Notes: a model not told the origin generated them from the sequence alone. Shown: positions 35,368 through 47,418, counted from the first letter of the stretch. The stretch is DNA of 64,000 bases from Filosporella fistucella (GCA_030077755.1 JAQJZZ010000013.1:496001-560000); one strand, 5' to 3'. Translations and numbers: made by a program.

Positions 35368-37573
35368 CAACTTCACGACCGCGGATTGTCGTGACTGCTC
35401 GTGTTGAAATTGTTCGGGAGATTTGCCTTTGGATGACAAGAGGCAACCAACAGTGAAGGGTGAGAAGAACGTGTAAATAGCAAGGCTTGAGTGAGGAGAG
35501 AAATAACGAGTGAATTGCTTTTGAAGCTAAAGGCGAGGCGGAGAGAATGAAGTTTGGTGTAGGCTTGAGGTTTACCCCCTTCTAGCTGGAACGAACGGGC
35601 GTCTGGCAACGGTGGTGGTCGTGAGAGACGAGGGGTTTACAACGCAGAGAGCAATCGAGGCGGCAGATGAGAATTGAGATGTTCTAGTGCTTCGGTTGTG
35701 AGCACAGTAATCTGCACATAGGATGCTGGTGAGATTGGGCGAAGAGTGCAGTGAGGGTGATGTGAGGGTGAGGTGAGGTTGAGTTCGAGAAAGAGAGGCT
35801 TCCCGTCGCTTTGCTTTGTTCTTGGGTGTGGAGCACCGTAGAGAATTGACATGGACCGTAAAGGTGCTGGTGCTGTAGCAGTAGCAATACCGTAGCAATA
35901 CGGACGGAGACGTGAATAACTGGCCCGCTAGTGCTTGTTTAGTCAAGGAGAGACAAAAGGGTAGCAGGAGCAGGAGCAGGGCAAGTTAAGTGGAGGTGGA
36001 GTGTGAACGGAAGTACGGTAGGTAAGGTAACTCGTAAGGTAAGGTAGGTGTATGGGTACGAGTACAGCAGGAGTACCCGTCACTGGGAGGGGACCGTGGA
36101 CTGTGGTTGTGGTGTTGGGTGTTGGTGTGCCGGCAAGTGGTAGTTACATGTACTTTACTGTGGATGCGGAGGAGGACAGACTGGGGAGATGAGATGAGAA
36201 CAGGCCGGAGGAGGAAATTGGAAATTGAGGACGACAGAAAGAAAGAATAGGAGAAAAGAACGAGACTGGAGAAAAATAAAATGAGTATTCTTCGTATTTG
36301 TTACATATCTCTTATTCAAGTCTTCTAGTCGTCTTCATTATTCTTTCCATTCACAATTCCTCCCAAGTTTTCCCGTCTTTTCTCTTATTCTTCTTGCTCA
36401 AGTACTATATATAATTTAATTCCGATTCCATCCATCTCCTCCTCATAATTATACCCGCCCAGCCCTCGAGTACGGTAATCAGCAACACCAATAGGACCAG
36501 ATCCCATTTTCACAAAGGCTTGAGCAGCAGAACCGGGTCACACGTTTCTCACGATTTTCTTTGCTGAAGACTCTTGTTTATCCGTCGAGTAAACACGAAT
36601 CTTTGTGCATCAGCCAATACTTTTCAATATCCGATCGAGTTCGCGGGGTTTAATTCCTTTGTGACGAGAATAACCGCCAGCACATCTGCCATGCCGATCA
36701 ACTAGAGTCAATCTCGAGATGGAGCTTCTGGTCTAGCCCTCCAAACCCAAACTAGATTGACTCTCAACTCAATTGTGATTACCATCTCAAGTCTCAGATT
36801 CATCGCTCTTCAGCACATCTAGATGCGACATGCTGAGTCAAGTCAGATGGAAAGTCAGATATACATCAAAGTCAGTCTGACACGAAACTCTCAGCCCAGC
36901 GCCGCTCAGCACAGTTTCTTCACCAAAGCCAAGAACGTGGAATCATCGTCAACAAATTTGGGAACCCCAGTTCTAAATTTAATCCTTCAGTCACGGTGCC
37001 ACCTCCTTTCTCCTGAACATCCTTCCATTTTATTTCACTGAAATTACAGTCTGAGACGAAACTGTTTCGAGCTTAAGCAAGCACCCGCGATTTGGCGACT
37101 GTGCAGTCGATATGACAGAATATTATGAACATATTATCCCAAGCCGCTACGCAGGTACCAGCAAGGCGAGGTCACGACACCATTGACTCTATTACTTTGG
37201 CTACCGCCCATATTGGTCTCAATAAAAACGAAAATGACATTACATGAAGCGCAACAGATGCTGCTCTTAGTGTAGATTTTTGGGGACAGGGAATTCATTG
37301 CCCTTGGAGTCCGGTCATGTGATATCACGTGTTGTCCGTGTAAGTCGACCATACTTATTGGATTTCTTTTCGCAGCTTGTCAAAATTCCATTCTACCTGC
37401 CATAAAACCACCCATCGCATATAAGGTCTCTTTATCATAGTCTCTCGCCGGTATCATGTTTCTGCACGCCATTTTCTATCAACCCCTTCCAGGCAGTCTT
37501 CCTCCGGAGCAGGCTTGAATTCGCAAAGACAAACAATACACTCGCTGATGAATTTGCTGCCTCGTCTTCGTTC
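35368..37573. other. intergenic / long 5' region of the Cid1-type gene
   Basis: No supported coding region. It contains purine/pyrimidine-biased stretches, a GGTAAGGTA-rich patch at about 36010-36050 and a TC-rich patch at about 36330-36410, typical of long fungal 5' regions. Open frames on the minus strand at 35572-35946 are Ser/Thr-rich and probably chance. Confidence 0.5.
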
Positions 37574-38203
37574 ATGCGGAGAGATCAGTCCGAGAATTCT
37601 GGAATGGAGCAGGTTGTCCGTCTACCAACTCCTGTTTGCATTGCAATTGATATGGTTCGAGCTTTAAATTGTAGGGCCGAATTCTCCAAAGGGAGTACCT
37701 TACTTGGACGTCGTTGGAAACGTGGAGACGACCAGATGATTAGATTCCATACCAAAACGTGGAGTGACAAGCTTTGGTCGACTACGCCGCTTCATGATTC
37801 TACGCTACTTAGTGAACCTGCGCCGCTTGCAAACAGGAAAGTCATGTCACACGTATATCTGTATCAACTGATTCCAGTGTGTTTTCGAAGCCGTGTGGCG
37901 ATAAATAGACAGGATATATCAATATCCAGTAATAAGAAGCGAACTTCACATCTCCAAACACTTTCGACATCCCGCCTTATCTTACTTTGCAAAGAAGTAT
38001 CATGTTTAAAATGCAACCTTCCTGTCTGGATATCTTTCTTCCATACGGACAATCTGCACCACACGCCACAGCTCGACATCCTATCCACTCCATCTCTTCA
38101 CATGAATAGCTATCCAACCAGATTCACTACGGAAAATGAGACCAAGCTGGAGCTGCCGTTTGCAGCATGGGAGCTGAAGAAATCCGCCACCATGGCGTAC
38201 TGA
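37574..38203 (+). CDS. hypothetical open frame, doubtful
   Basis: 209 codons from an ATG without interruption, longer than most chance frames at this base composition. The product is basic, without a signal peptide, membrane segment, repeat or known motif (Arg/Ser/His-rich, e.g. LLGRRWKRGDDQ). No splice structure or homologous pattern supports it. It may be a lineage-specific gene, a decayed gene, or chance. Confidence 0.25.
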   Translation: MRRDQSENSGMEQVVRLPTPVCIAIDMVRALNCRAEFSKGSTLLGRRWKRGDDQMIRFHTKTWSDKLWSTTPLHDSTLLSEPAPLANRKVMSHVYLYQLIPVCFRSRVAINRQDISISSNKKRTSHLQTLSTSRLILLCKEVSCLKCNLPVWISFFHTDNLHHTPQLDILSTPSLHMNSYPTRFTTENETKLELPFAAWELKKSATMAY

Positions 38204-39293
38204 TATAAAAGTCACGATAGAATGCAAAGCTACGGCACAGAATGCAATATGGGAATCCCCGCTATTCGGTTCGACTTGGCATATGTTCAAGCTTTTTGTG
38301 TATTGTATGGGGTATTCTGGAAGCTCTTCCTCCTTCTAAGACTTAATACTCAATTCCCATATGTACTCCTCTCTGACTGGTTCTTTCTGGGAGGAAATAT
38401 ATGCGTTGAGGGGGATGAGATTCACTTATTCTATATCTTACAGGAGGAAACATCTGCCAAGTAACGATGATTAACGCATAAAAACGACTTTTTCTTCAAA
38501 TGCCTGGAATACTTGATCTATGATTCTACCCCAAAAGATACCGTGATAAAGGTGGCGTTACGTAGCATTACCATTCTTTTGATCCTGTAGATAATATATT
38601 CAACAACATGTGTCTCTACATGTCTTCTACCAGCGATATGTATTACCAACTACGAAGCGTAGTCTGCAAAAGACTAGGTAAAACCTCTTTAGCATACCCT
38701 TCCTCTTACCTCAGATGGTCTGAAATTACCTACATCCTCCTATCAAAGATGTAGACCTCACACTAATTCTTAATAACACAGCGCAGTGAGCACTAATATA
38801 TCATCTTTCCCCTCGAAATTCATTTATACTACCTTCCTTCTTAACCTTCCACCTCCAATCCCAAAATATCTTATGACCATAGAACATGTCCTCCCATCAA
38901 GATTTGATGTCAATATCACACCTCCCCCATCCCAATTCACATCACCTAACCATAATGATCAGATCTAACATCTCACTTTATTTCAGCGACTCCCTTTTCA
39001 AGACATGTATAATGTACTCTCCCTAAAACAATTCATTAATCTACGGCATCTTCCATCAACTTAATATCAGCTCAAGAAATCTCCTCATCAAACAGACCAT
39101 TTGGATCCTTTGGTATGGATTCATGGGTTTGGTTCGGGAGGAAATAGATAGGATTCTACAGAAAAAGGATCATGAGGAAGAACATGTGTTTTCATTTGAC
39201 GGTTTATTTCGGGGTATGCCTATTATTGAGTTATGTGTGAGAGACAGAGATTGAAAGGATAGGAGAAGAGATAGACAGATCGAAAGAAAAGTC
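38204..39293. other. intergenic
   Basis: No gene supported. AT-rich, and leads into the promoter of the small secreted peptide gene. Confidence 0.55.
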
Positions 39294-39299
39294 TATAAA
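39294..39299 (+). promoter_or_regulatory. TATA box of the secreted peptide gene
   Basis: TATAAA within GTCTATAAAACCC, 152 nt upstream of the ATG at 39451 and followed by a pyrimidine/CA-rich leader. The position is right for a focused start site about 30 nt downstream, giving a leader of about 120 nt. Confidence 0.6.
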
Positions 39300-39450
39300 A
39301 CCCTCTTCTCCTCCTCCAAATATTCCCCTTCCTCCTCATCATCTTCAGATCATCACACACAAAACAAAATATACTTGCACCCGCACAACCACAATCACAA
39401 CTTTCACCAGCAAACCCCCTCCTCCCAACCTCACCCAAATCAAACACAAA

Positions 39451-39663
39451 ATGAAACCATCCACTCTCCTCCTCCTCACCTCCACCCTCACCACCTCAAT
39501 CCTCGCCAACCCTCTCCCCTCCCCCGTCGAAACCATAGAAAAACGAGCTTGCTGCTTCGACAGTATCATGACTTGTTACTGGGCTCAATGTCTCGGTGTT
39601 CAGGTTAATCCGGATCCTTGGTATGTCACCTGTCCTAATTGTATAAATTACGTATATACGTAA
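39451..39663 (+). CDS. small secreted cysteine-rich peptide with Kex2 site
   Basis: 70 aa in the unspliced frame. Signal peptide MKPSTLLLLTSTLTTSILA is followed by a short pro-segment NPLPSPVETIEKR ending in a Lys-Arg Kex2 site. The predicted mature part starts ACCFDSIMTCYWAQC and has 38 residues with six cysteines (positions 2, 3, 10, 15, 29, 32), compatible with three disulfides. A GTATGT donor lies at 39621 inside the W codon of NPDPW. Splicing to AG at 39716 would replace the last 13 residues by about 33 others ending at TAG 39820-39822, with three further cysteines; splicing to AG at 39739 gives a short tail. Kex2-processed, Cys-rich small secreted proteins in fungi include effectors, antimicrobial peptides and signalling peptides; which applies is unknown. 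A TATA box and CA-rich leader support real expression. Confidence 0.72.
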   Translation: MKPSTLLLLTSTLTTSILANPLPSPVETIEKRACCFDSIMTCYWAQCLGVQVNPDPWYVTCPNCINYVYT

Positions 39664-39822
39664 AGAAAAAGGAAGAAAAGGAAAGGGAAAGGGAAAGTGA
39701 AGAAGTAGCTAATCAGGATGTGGAAAATTAGTCTTGCAGCTTGCTACACCATGTGTCATGGTAAACCAGAGATCAACCCTGGCGAGAAACCTAGTAATGC
39801 TTGGAAACATTTTCATTGCTAG

Positions 39823-40505
39823 AGGGATCATGTGGATTCTCTGTTCAGGAAGTCTGACAGGCTTATGGGCTCGTGAGAAGGAGCTTCTTTCGAGTTGAGA
39901 TTTGGTTTCTTGGATTGATGGATTGGAAAGGTTTTTGAGTTGCACTCTTGGATTTTGAGTTTGGGATCTCGGAATGGGACTTGAAAACAGAAAAGAGAAA
40001 AAAATTGGGGGTCCCTTGTATTTCATTCCTATAGTTAGTGCTTATTGTTATAGTAAATGGCGTTTGTTATATTTATTCTCTCTGTGAAGAATTTAAATTG
40101 AAGACCATTTCTTACACTTTTATTCCTCTTACTGCTACCTAAAAATTTGCTTGTAGGACTCCTTTTCTCTAGATTAGTCATCAGACGCAAGTGGTATATT
40201 GTTTTCCACAGCTTTCAAATTAAGCTATCAGAAGACCATTTAATTGTATTCTCGGACACTTATACTTAGGTCAAAGTTATGTTCTAGTATGGAAGCGATT
40301 CTGATTTCTAAGGTTGGCCGTTTCGAGGACTTCTCGCTTGTCCTTCGTTAAGAATAACACATTTATTATGCAAGTACAGATCGCGCATCTATGGATTTAA
40401 GGTATTATCAATTTCTGAGCAAAACCTGTACAGTAAGGGCATGCGAAAAATATTCTACTGTGATATTCATCATACGATGATCACATTGTTGTCATCCACG
40501 TTTTT
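39823..40505. other. intergenic, AT-rich
   Basis: No gene supported downstream of the secreted peptide gene. Confidence 0.55.
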
Positions 40506-40676
40506 TCAAGTCTGCGGTACGTCTGCTGCAATGAAGTCTCCCACCGTAGGCAAGCTCTCAGCGACAGGGAAGTAAGTGACTCGGGGCATCCAAACAGCCA
40601 TCACGGCAATAATCAAAATCAATCACAAAGGGACAACTCGACCGAGAACCCGGACTAGCAGAGCGGGACGACGCAT
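40506..40676 (-). pseudogene. possible relic of a type II membrane protein N terminus
   Basis: From an ATG at 40676 the frame gives MRRPALLVRVLGRVVPL, a TGA at 40623-40625, then LILIIAVMAVWMPRVTYFP and VAESLPTVGDFIAADVPQT to a stop at 40506. Read through the TGA, this has the look of a short cytosolic tail, one signal-anchor helix and a lumenal stem, as in Golgi glycosyltransferases. Nothing recognisable follows. It may be the remains of a lost gene, or chance. Confidence 0.3.
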
Positions 40677-42740
40677 TTAGAGCATATTTTAATCTGCTTA
40701 ATCTAGCCAAGAGATATTTTTATATCTCGATATTGCTCTCTTCACCAATTAACCTTGCCCCGCGGAAAGCAAGCTGAGCGGCAGCTATTCAGATCAGGGC
40801 CGGAGGGACGATGGCCTGGCGATTACGGGCTGCAGACCAGACCGCGCTGAGACTTTCCCATGGTCACTACCTTATGCTCCGGTCTGCTCCACGGCTGCAT
40901 AAAGAACTCGAGAAGGAGTTTGATTCGTGGTTCTGGGTCGCTGGACCCGGTAATTTTCTTTCTATTCCCTTTGTCTTGTAAATCTGGAGAAGGCCATGCT
41001 CAGCCCGCCCAACTTGTCGTTACCTTTGATACTGAACGGAACACTGTAGCATGAACCCAACTTAGGCATACAGACACGGCCTACAGGGCACCAAATAGAA
41101 CATCCAGGCTGCAGGTCGCTAAAACAAAGGCCCAAGAATGGACAGCACCACACCAAGTCTTCCGTTCGACGCCACATCCGCACACCTGAACTTGGACTCG
41201 GGAAGCACATCCGTGGTTTTGGAGACGGAAATGGAAATAGGAATTGGCACTGCAGTTGCAGCTAGTAGAAAAGCCTCGATTAAAGTGTCACCGGATTCAA
41301 GCATTGAAATGCCAAGAATTGTTTCGAGGGACCGGGAAAGGAGTATCCTGACTGTAATGATGAAGCCTGGATCCCTAGATGCTCGATGCGTGGAGGACTG
41401 AGCTGACAGAATTGAGTTTAGGGCTGTGAGTGGATGGAGGGTATATGTCGTACCTTTGACACGCATGATTTGAGACCTTATTGAGGGAGCCCTGGTTTGA
41501 AGAGAAGTGTATGAGGCTATACTTTCCATTTGATCATCGAGAGCCGAGATGAAATCATTATGTTATTGGACATGTGAGTGCTGTCTTTAAGGTGTGTTTA
41601 AAACTGGTCAGAGGTTCATTTCAAATTCATCTCATCTGTGAAGCAGTTAAAGTTCATCATTCAATTGGTGAAGTCCTTGGTGGTCAAACATATTCCAGCC
41701 ACGAAACAATCGTCCGAATAATGACTTGGCCAGCGAGGGGTACACACCAAACATTTACTGAGCGGTAATTGTGCGGGCAGTACTCCGTATCTCAGCATGG
41801 AATTTTGGAACTGTCATGCACCAGTATGAAATGATTCAGATTTTGCGATTACAATCACATGTCGAGTTGGAAGGACAACCTTATTTTCAACCATGAGTAT
41901 AGAGGTCTGTAAGTCATCAAAACCGGATATGTACAAGTCCATGTTATGGTCAACGAGTCAGCGGCATATCTCCAACCAACACTGATGCTCAAAATATCGA
42001 GATGAATCGGTCCTGTTCCGATCTCTGACTCGACTTTTCACGATAATACATATAACTCTTCCCGAATTATCACCACATAACTCCATCGTCATACCAATAC
42101 TCACTACAACCTATCACATACAGAAATAGCAGCCGACACTTCCAGATTCCAGACCACCACCTTGACAGAAATCCTCGATCTCGTCTCCACTCCGCTCGTT
42201 TACAACTTCACACTCAGTAGTTCAGCCTCACCAGATCCCGCCAGCATCCGCAACTCCCACCTCCTTACCCAATCACACATGTCTCTCTCGCACCCAAAAC
42301 AAATACCGAACCACTTCCGCCAATCGTGGTAGTGCATTTTCTACAATAGGCTTAGGCCGCCTTGGCAGCCTCGCCGGCATCCTCGGAAAGGCAAGCACGG
42401 CAACAGAGGAGATCTCCACTCTAGCCTCGTCTCTCTCCCGAATTCCTGCTTGTGAGGTCATCATGTGCCGACATGGGATGGACTTAGAAATCAACAAACA
42501 GCTTTCTTCTCCGCTCTGACTCGTCTTTATATACCTCTCTCTCTCTATCAATTTACCTTGTTATACACCATATCTCGATTTCTTGCTGCACGTTTTCGGT
42601 CTACAGGTTTTATATCTCGAATTGAAGGAGAGAGGAGGCTGGGATACTTTTTTGATACATTACGGAATTTTCGGAGCTTGGATGCATGGTGCATTAACAG
42701 CGGCTGATTAGAAGGAAGATCACTTTCTAGGTGGTTGGTT
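40677..42740. other. no supported gene; possible degraded coding stretches
   Basis: Open plus-strand stretches with protein-like composition lie at 42129-42332 and, in another frame, up to 42519 (LGRLGSLAGILGKASTATEE...). They have no start codon and no credible intron joining them. Short opposed frames around 41119-41529 have no motif. Confidence 0.4.
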
Positions 42741-42750
42741 TATATAAAAG
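42741..42750 (+). promoter_or_regulatory. TATA-like element of the four-TM protein gene
   Basis: TATATAAAAG, 55 nt before the ATG at 42805. A second TATATAAA follows at about 42792, only about 10 nt before the ATG. Confidence 0.35.
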
Positions 42751-42804
42751 TTGTTTCCCACGAGTCAGAGAGTTTTTGAGGAAAGTTTGATCTATATAAA
42801 AAAA

Positions 42805-43892
42805 ATGGGTCTTCAGAGATATAGGTATGTTATTTTGCTTATTCTGTTCTGCCTTGAGGGAAGTAGTGAGGGGTTCACCAATCTCATGATAACTGCTATT
42901 TCATATCTACCTGCCAAATCTACCCACCTCATCATATCCAGATTTTTCTATATAATTATCACTATATCCAAACCGTCACTCGCATCACAATTCCCCTTCT
43001 TCAAACCAGCTAACACCACTCTCAGAACAATCACTCTCCTCATCGCCCTGCTAACATTCATCTCCAACACCCTCTCCTCCCTCCTTTTCGCCCAACTCCC
43101 AGAAGATCCATACTACCTTGCGTCGAATTTCGGATGGTACCTCCATTTTGCCAATCTGTTAAGTGTATTTGGGTTTGTGGGAGCAGCTAGAGTATGTAAT
43201 TCTCCTCCATCATATCTTGTTAAATCCAAACATCACACCACCCTTTTTGAATAAAAATGTTATTCATATTACTTTATTAAATCCAAAAAAACTCATTCAT
43301 AATCCTCACTTCTTCAAAAAACATTAATTCCCTTATGTTCATTCCCTCTTTCCATCTCATCCTAACTCTTAATAAAATTTCCCACTAACAAACCCCCCAG
43401 CAACACGCTCTCTCCATCTCCCTCTTTAGCAACTACCTCCTCCTCGACACCCTCCTCTCCTCCATCCCCCGCTTCCTCCTCCTAACCCTCCTCTCCTCAT
43501 TCTCATCCACCCTCTGCTCTCCCTCCTCACAAATTAGCACCACACCACCATCAGATCTCTACCCCATCTCCGACCCAGCTCTTTACGCCTACTCCTCCTC
43601 CTCCTCCCTCACACTCTTCCCTTCCGAAAACGAAAGTACGCCTTCATGTAAACACCTCCTCTCTCTTCTACAACTCACCCTCGGGGCTGGGATTTTAGTA
43701 GGAACGGTCCTGCAATTCATAGGCGCGCTGCAGGTTCGAGAATACGCGCGCAGATTATGGGTTCTGGAAGAGGGATGCCTAGGTGTAGAGGTAGGGGAAG
43801 GAAATTTAGTGGCTTTTACGTTAGAAGAGGGAAGGACGGATGACGAGGGGTATGGATTTCTTGGGTTCGAAGAAGGAGGGGGAAAGAGATGA
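42805..43892 (+). CDS. fungal membrane protein, about four TM segments
   Basis: Join 42805-43191, 43401-43892; 292 aa. Exon 1 begins MGLQRYRYVILL and includes hydrophobic segments TLRTITLLIALLTFISNTLSS and WYLHFANLLSVFGFVGAAR. The intron of 209 nt has a GTATGT donor, an ACTAAC branch site at 43384 and a CCCCCAG acceptor. Exon 2 is open for 163 codons and continues QHALSISLFSNYLLLDTLLSS and IPRFLLLTLLSSF, then a Ser-rich loop, LLSLLQLTLGAGILVGTVLQFIG and ALQVREYARRLWVLEEG, with an acidic tail. The join is phase 0 and gives the block ARQHALSISLFSNYLLLDT, which I recall from uncharacterised fungal membrane proteins. Function is unknown. A further small intron near the start (GTATGT at about 42834) cannot be excluded. 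Confidence 0.72.
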
Positions 43893-45757
43893 ACACTCTT
43901 TCCTCACTCCTCAGCGTCTATTGGGCGAGGGTATTCGGATCGAAGGAGAGAATCAGAATCTGTGATAGAGGTGGTGGACAGAAAAAACGGATACGATCCT
44001 CTTCATATCAAATCTCGATTTTCGGATGGAAAGCGGAGGTCTTCACCTCCTGATTGTTCTAGGGAGGAAAGGGCATTTGGCCCACACCATCCGTCGATTC
44101 TCAACTTCACTCCTACAATCCTCGATAAATCCCAGTCACGCAATGAAATAAGCAGAGAAGAAAGAAGAGAAGAGAAGAGAAGAGAAGAGAAAAGCATAGG
44201 AAAGGAGAAATATGGAGTAAGGCGTTGGTATACCATTTATTTACTTTCCATCAACACTATCTAGGCGATCAGGATACAAAATACAGAATATAAACCAAAC
44301 CATGAAACAACAAGTTCTCAATATATGTAATGCGAAATCGAAAGGATAGTATACCTATATATACATATATATCTATATATATAATCGACACGCAAGAGTA
44401 GGGTTATTTGGACCTTCTATTATTGTAGCCTTGATGTCAGTATTCAATCAATTACTAGGATTATCTTGTTCTTGAGTACATGTGAGGTGAGAGAAGACAG
44501 ATAGATGAGTTAACTGGCTGAGCGACCAGAGGAGAGAAAGCGAAGTAGATATATGATATCGATAGGGAATCAAGTAATTGTTTTATAGCGAGTGGTAAAC
44601 AGAGAAGTGTGAAAGTACAGAACAAAACCAAAAGAAGGCTAGATCATACGCGTCGTACTGACCTACCAGCCAACTTACAATACATCTCATAATGTGACAT
44701 GGACTGGATATATGAGCCGTATATGTCACCTTGTCAAGCTCGTAACCCAATTCATTTCAATAAGAATGACACATCACCCCCATTACTATGACAACTATCA
44801 CATATCACACATCCGTACTAAACCTCACAGCACGAAAGAGTATAACGAAGCATTCCACCAAAAATACCATAATTATTACCCATACCATACTACTAAACCA
44901 CTCTCCCCCCTAACAAGCTCTCTCTCCCACACATTCTAATTACCCCCCTCTCCTTCCACTCATACACCAATCTCAAACCCAATCCCATCCCAAACCCGGT
45001 CGCATTCCAGCCTAACACAGACAGACACAAACAAAAATAAAAGCGATTCCCATTCCCCATTCCCATCCACGCAATGCCCGACAAGCGACCCCGAAGCACA
45101 AATAAGAAAAGGAGACCCCTGATAAAAACCAAGCAAATGGGAAGAGAGCAAGCAACCACTGAGCCCAACATGCTGGCAAACTTTGTAGACTAATTGTACT
45201 TTTGATGTGTAACCCTCGGCTTTGATATCCCTTCTCCTGATCGATCGTTGTTTATAGGCTCTCGAGATTCGGTGGTGGTTGTCTGAGTGTATGGTACTTG
45301 AAATTCTCGAGTTGTGTTGAAGTTGGAGGTCGAATGAGACGAGGCGGGGATTTATAGTAGAGGAGAGTAGATAAACCGATGGCATGCAGGGACCAACCCA
45401 CCAATCACCTTGATAAAGCATCGAACCCAACACTCCACCAATGCAAGCAAGCAAAGAAAAACTTGAAAGGAAAACTTGTTCGAGAAGATATCATTCCGGA
45501 AAACACCCCCGTCCCAAATCAAACAGAAAAAAAACCCTGATGACCTTTTGCGTACAGAAAGAAACCATATCTGATATCCTCTGAGATGGATATTGATGTT
45601 GGAGTTGAGAGAGATATCAGAAAGTTTCATCCGACGAAAAGATCCATACGCCGTACCGCCTTCCCCAAAAATTTCCATCAGCAATATATGCAGTTGCCAA
45701 ACACCATATTTGATCCGCCCATTTTATATCCTGCACCACCCATCCGATTCCTTTAAC
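43893..45757. other. intergenic, simple-sequence rich
   Basis: 1.9 kb with no supported gene. It contains an AGAAG microsatellite (44154-44193) and a TATATA-rich tract (about 44350-44385). Minus-strand open frames at 44893-45684 lack protein-like features. Confidence 0.55.
44154..44193. repeat. AGAAG-type microsatellite
   Basis: Purine-only run of consecutive AGAGAAGAGAAG units between the four-TM gene and the next minus-strand gene. Confidence 0.8.
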
Positions 45758-47418
45758 TTAACCCCAAACGGAAGCCTGTACACCGAGGGAATTCTTTCCC
45801 CAAACGCCACTTTTGGATCCCCATCCTAATCCCACATCTTGTTGAGCTTGAGAGTTGGGGTTTGACGCAGCTGAAGTTGTGCGTCCATCTTTCTCATTAT
45901 CTTCATTGGCTGCGAAACCATAGCTGAGTGGTGATGGCAGAGGAGTTGTAGAGCGCTTGTTCAACGCTGGATTTTGTGCTTGTCCACTTGGTCTAGTACC
46001 GATTGGTGCAACACCTGATGTAGCAGTCTTACCTTGACGAGGTGGTGATCCACCTGGAGAAGAGGTAGATGTACGGCTAGATTGCTGAGCAGCGGACTCG
46101 AAAAGGCTGAAGCTACTGGTTGGGTTCGAGGATGGAGAAGATGTGCTATTGGCACGAGATCTTTGCTGTCCTGAAACTTGGGCGTGAGCTTCAGTTGAAG
46201 CTTGTTGCTCACCCTGGCTGCTCTGGGCGTTGAAGTTATCGAAGGCGAGGGGTGAGTGACCACGAATACCAGTTGCAGACTGGGATCCAGATCCTTGAGT
46301 ACCTGGACGAGGAGTTCCGTTCTCATCAAAAGCACCATTCTCGGGGTATGGAGCACCTTCGCCATAAAGAGCACTTCGTTGACGAGCAATCAATTCGCGT
46401 CGTTCTTCCTCACTCATTCCACTGCTTGGGCTCATTGTACGATCGGGTTTACCACCAAAAGTTGAAATTTCAGCTACAATGCCTTATCTCCGTTAGTAAG
46501 TGTAAATATAATAGGTTGAAAAAGATTTTCGCGGAACGTTCATCACACAAAGCACCAGAGGCGAAGAATAGTGGACAGGATTGACACAAAGTGAACCGCT
46601 AGGTACAGGGTATCGATGGGTATTGATGTACGGAATAGTGTTATACAGAAATTATGCAGAAGAGGGTGGCCTACTTCGATTGTACTGCTGCTCTTGATGA
46701 TAGTTGCGCAGCTCTCTCTCACGCTGCGCTGCCATTCTTCTCTTTGCCTGCATAACTTGTTCGGCCTCATTTGCACCTCTCGATGGTTGGTGTCTTTGAC
46801 TGGCATAAAAGTTTTGTAGATTCGATCCTGAGAATGAACGTGCATCTCCGAAGTCACTAACTGAGTGGTGTCGTGGGGGACCGCCTCCCATGCGTGGATC
46901 TATAAGATATGAGCTTGAAACATTTGATGTAGATGACTGGGCTTACCAAATTGCTCTGGAAATGATCCTCGTGGTGCACCAACCATTGGCATAGAGTCGC
47001 GGCGACCTGGCATATTGTTGAACATCTTTCCACTCTTGGCAAGGTTGTCCAAAGCGCGGTCGACCTCTAGAAAATAATTATTAGCCTTTATTCCCGTTCT
47101 CGGGGCGCATTTGAAGTCAAATGCGCCGTCTTCAAGATCCCGAATTCCATCATGCGACCTCCCGGATAATTTCTGCGCTTGCCAAATGTACATCCTGCAG
47201 GCCAAAAATCATCTTCATATGCACGTACCCTCTAGTTGCGTCTGGAACGCTGCTGAATCCTCGCGAGGAACTGCTGAGCTGGCACCTATAACCTGTCAAT
47301 TGGCTATTCCATCCCCAAATGTCGAGAAATTCTCCATACCAGATCGTGCCGGCGGTGTCTGCTGCTCCCAAGTTGGTTGCCCAGCTGCTGGCCATTGTTG
47401 ATTATCGTAATAAGACAT
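45758..47418 (-). CDS. five-exon fungal low-complexity protein, unknown function
   Basis: Complement of join 45758-46473, 46675-46899, 46947-47066, 47229-47285, 47340-47418; 398 aa, all junctions in frame. It starts MSYYDNQQWPAAGQPTWEQQ. Then come GASSAVPREDSAAFQTQLEEVD, RALDNLAKSGKMFNNMPGRRDSMP, DPRMGGGPPRHHSVSDFGDAR, a helical NEAEQVMQAKRRMAAQRERELRN, and FGGKPDRTMSPSSGMSEEERR. A Ser/Gln/Asn-rich tail ends WGSKSGVWGKNSLGVQASVWG. These blocks recur in one uncharacterised Pezizomycotina protein family, as far as I recall. No catalytic or DNA-binding domain is visible. The multiple RRxS motifs could be kinase sites. The 201-nt intron (46474-46674) is the longest in the gene and has a TACTAAC branch site. 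Confidence 0.75.

Noticed and set aside
38255..38280. GGTTCGACT, resembling a tRNA B box
   Set aside because: No A box, acceptor stem or cloverleaf could be formed around it.
41119..41529. Opposed open frames (136 codons minus, 87 codons plus) in the same DNA
   Set aside because: They are mirror frames of each other, neither has a recognisable motif or splice context, and a GTACGA-type donor in the minus frame leads to no sensible exon.
44340..44390. TATATA-rich tract as a possible promoter or transposon end
   Set aside because: Simple sequence without inverted repeats, target-site duplication or an adjacent gene start.
44960..45454. Minus-strand open frame of 164 codons
   Set aside because: Odd composition (Val/Cys/Gly/Trp runs read from CA-rich DNA), no conserved block; likely a shadow of low-complexity non-coding sequence.
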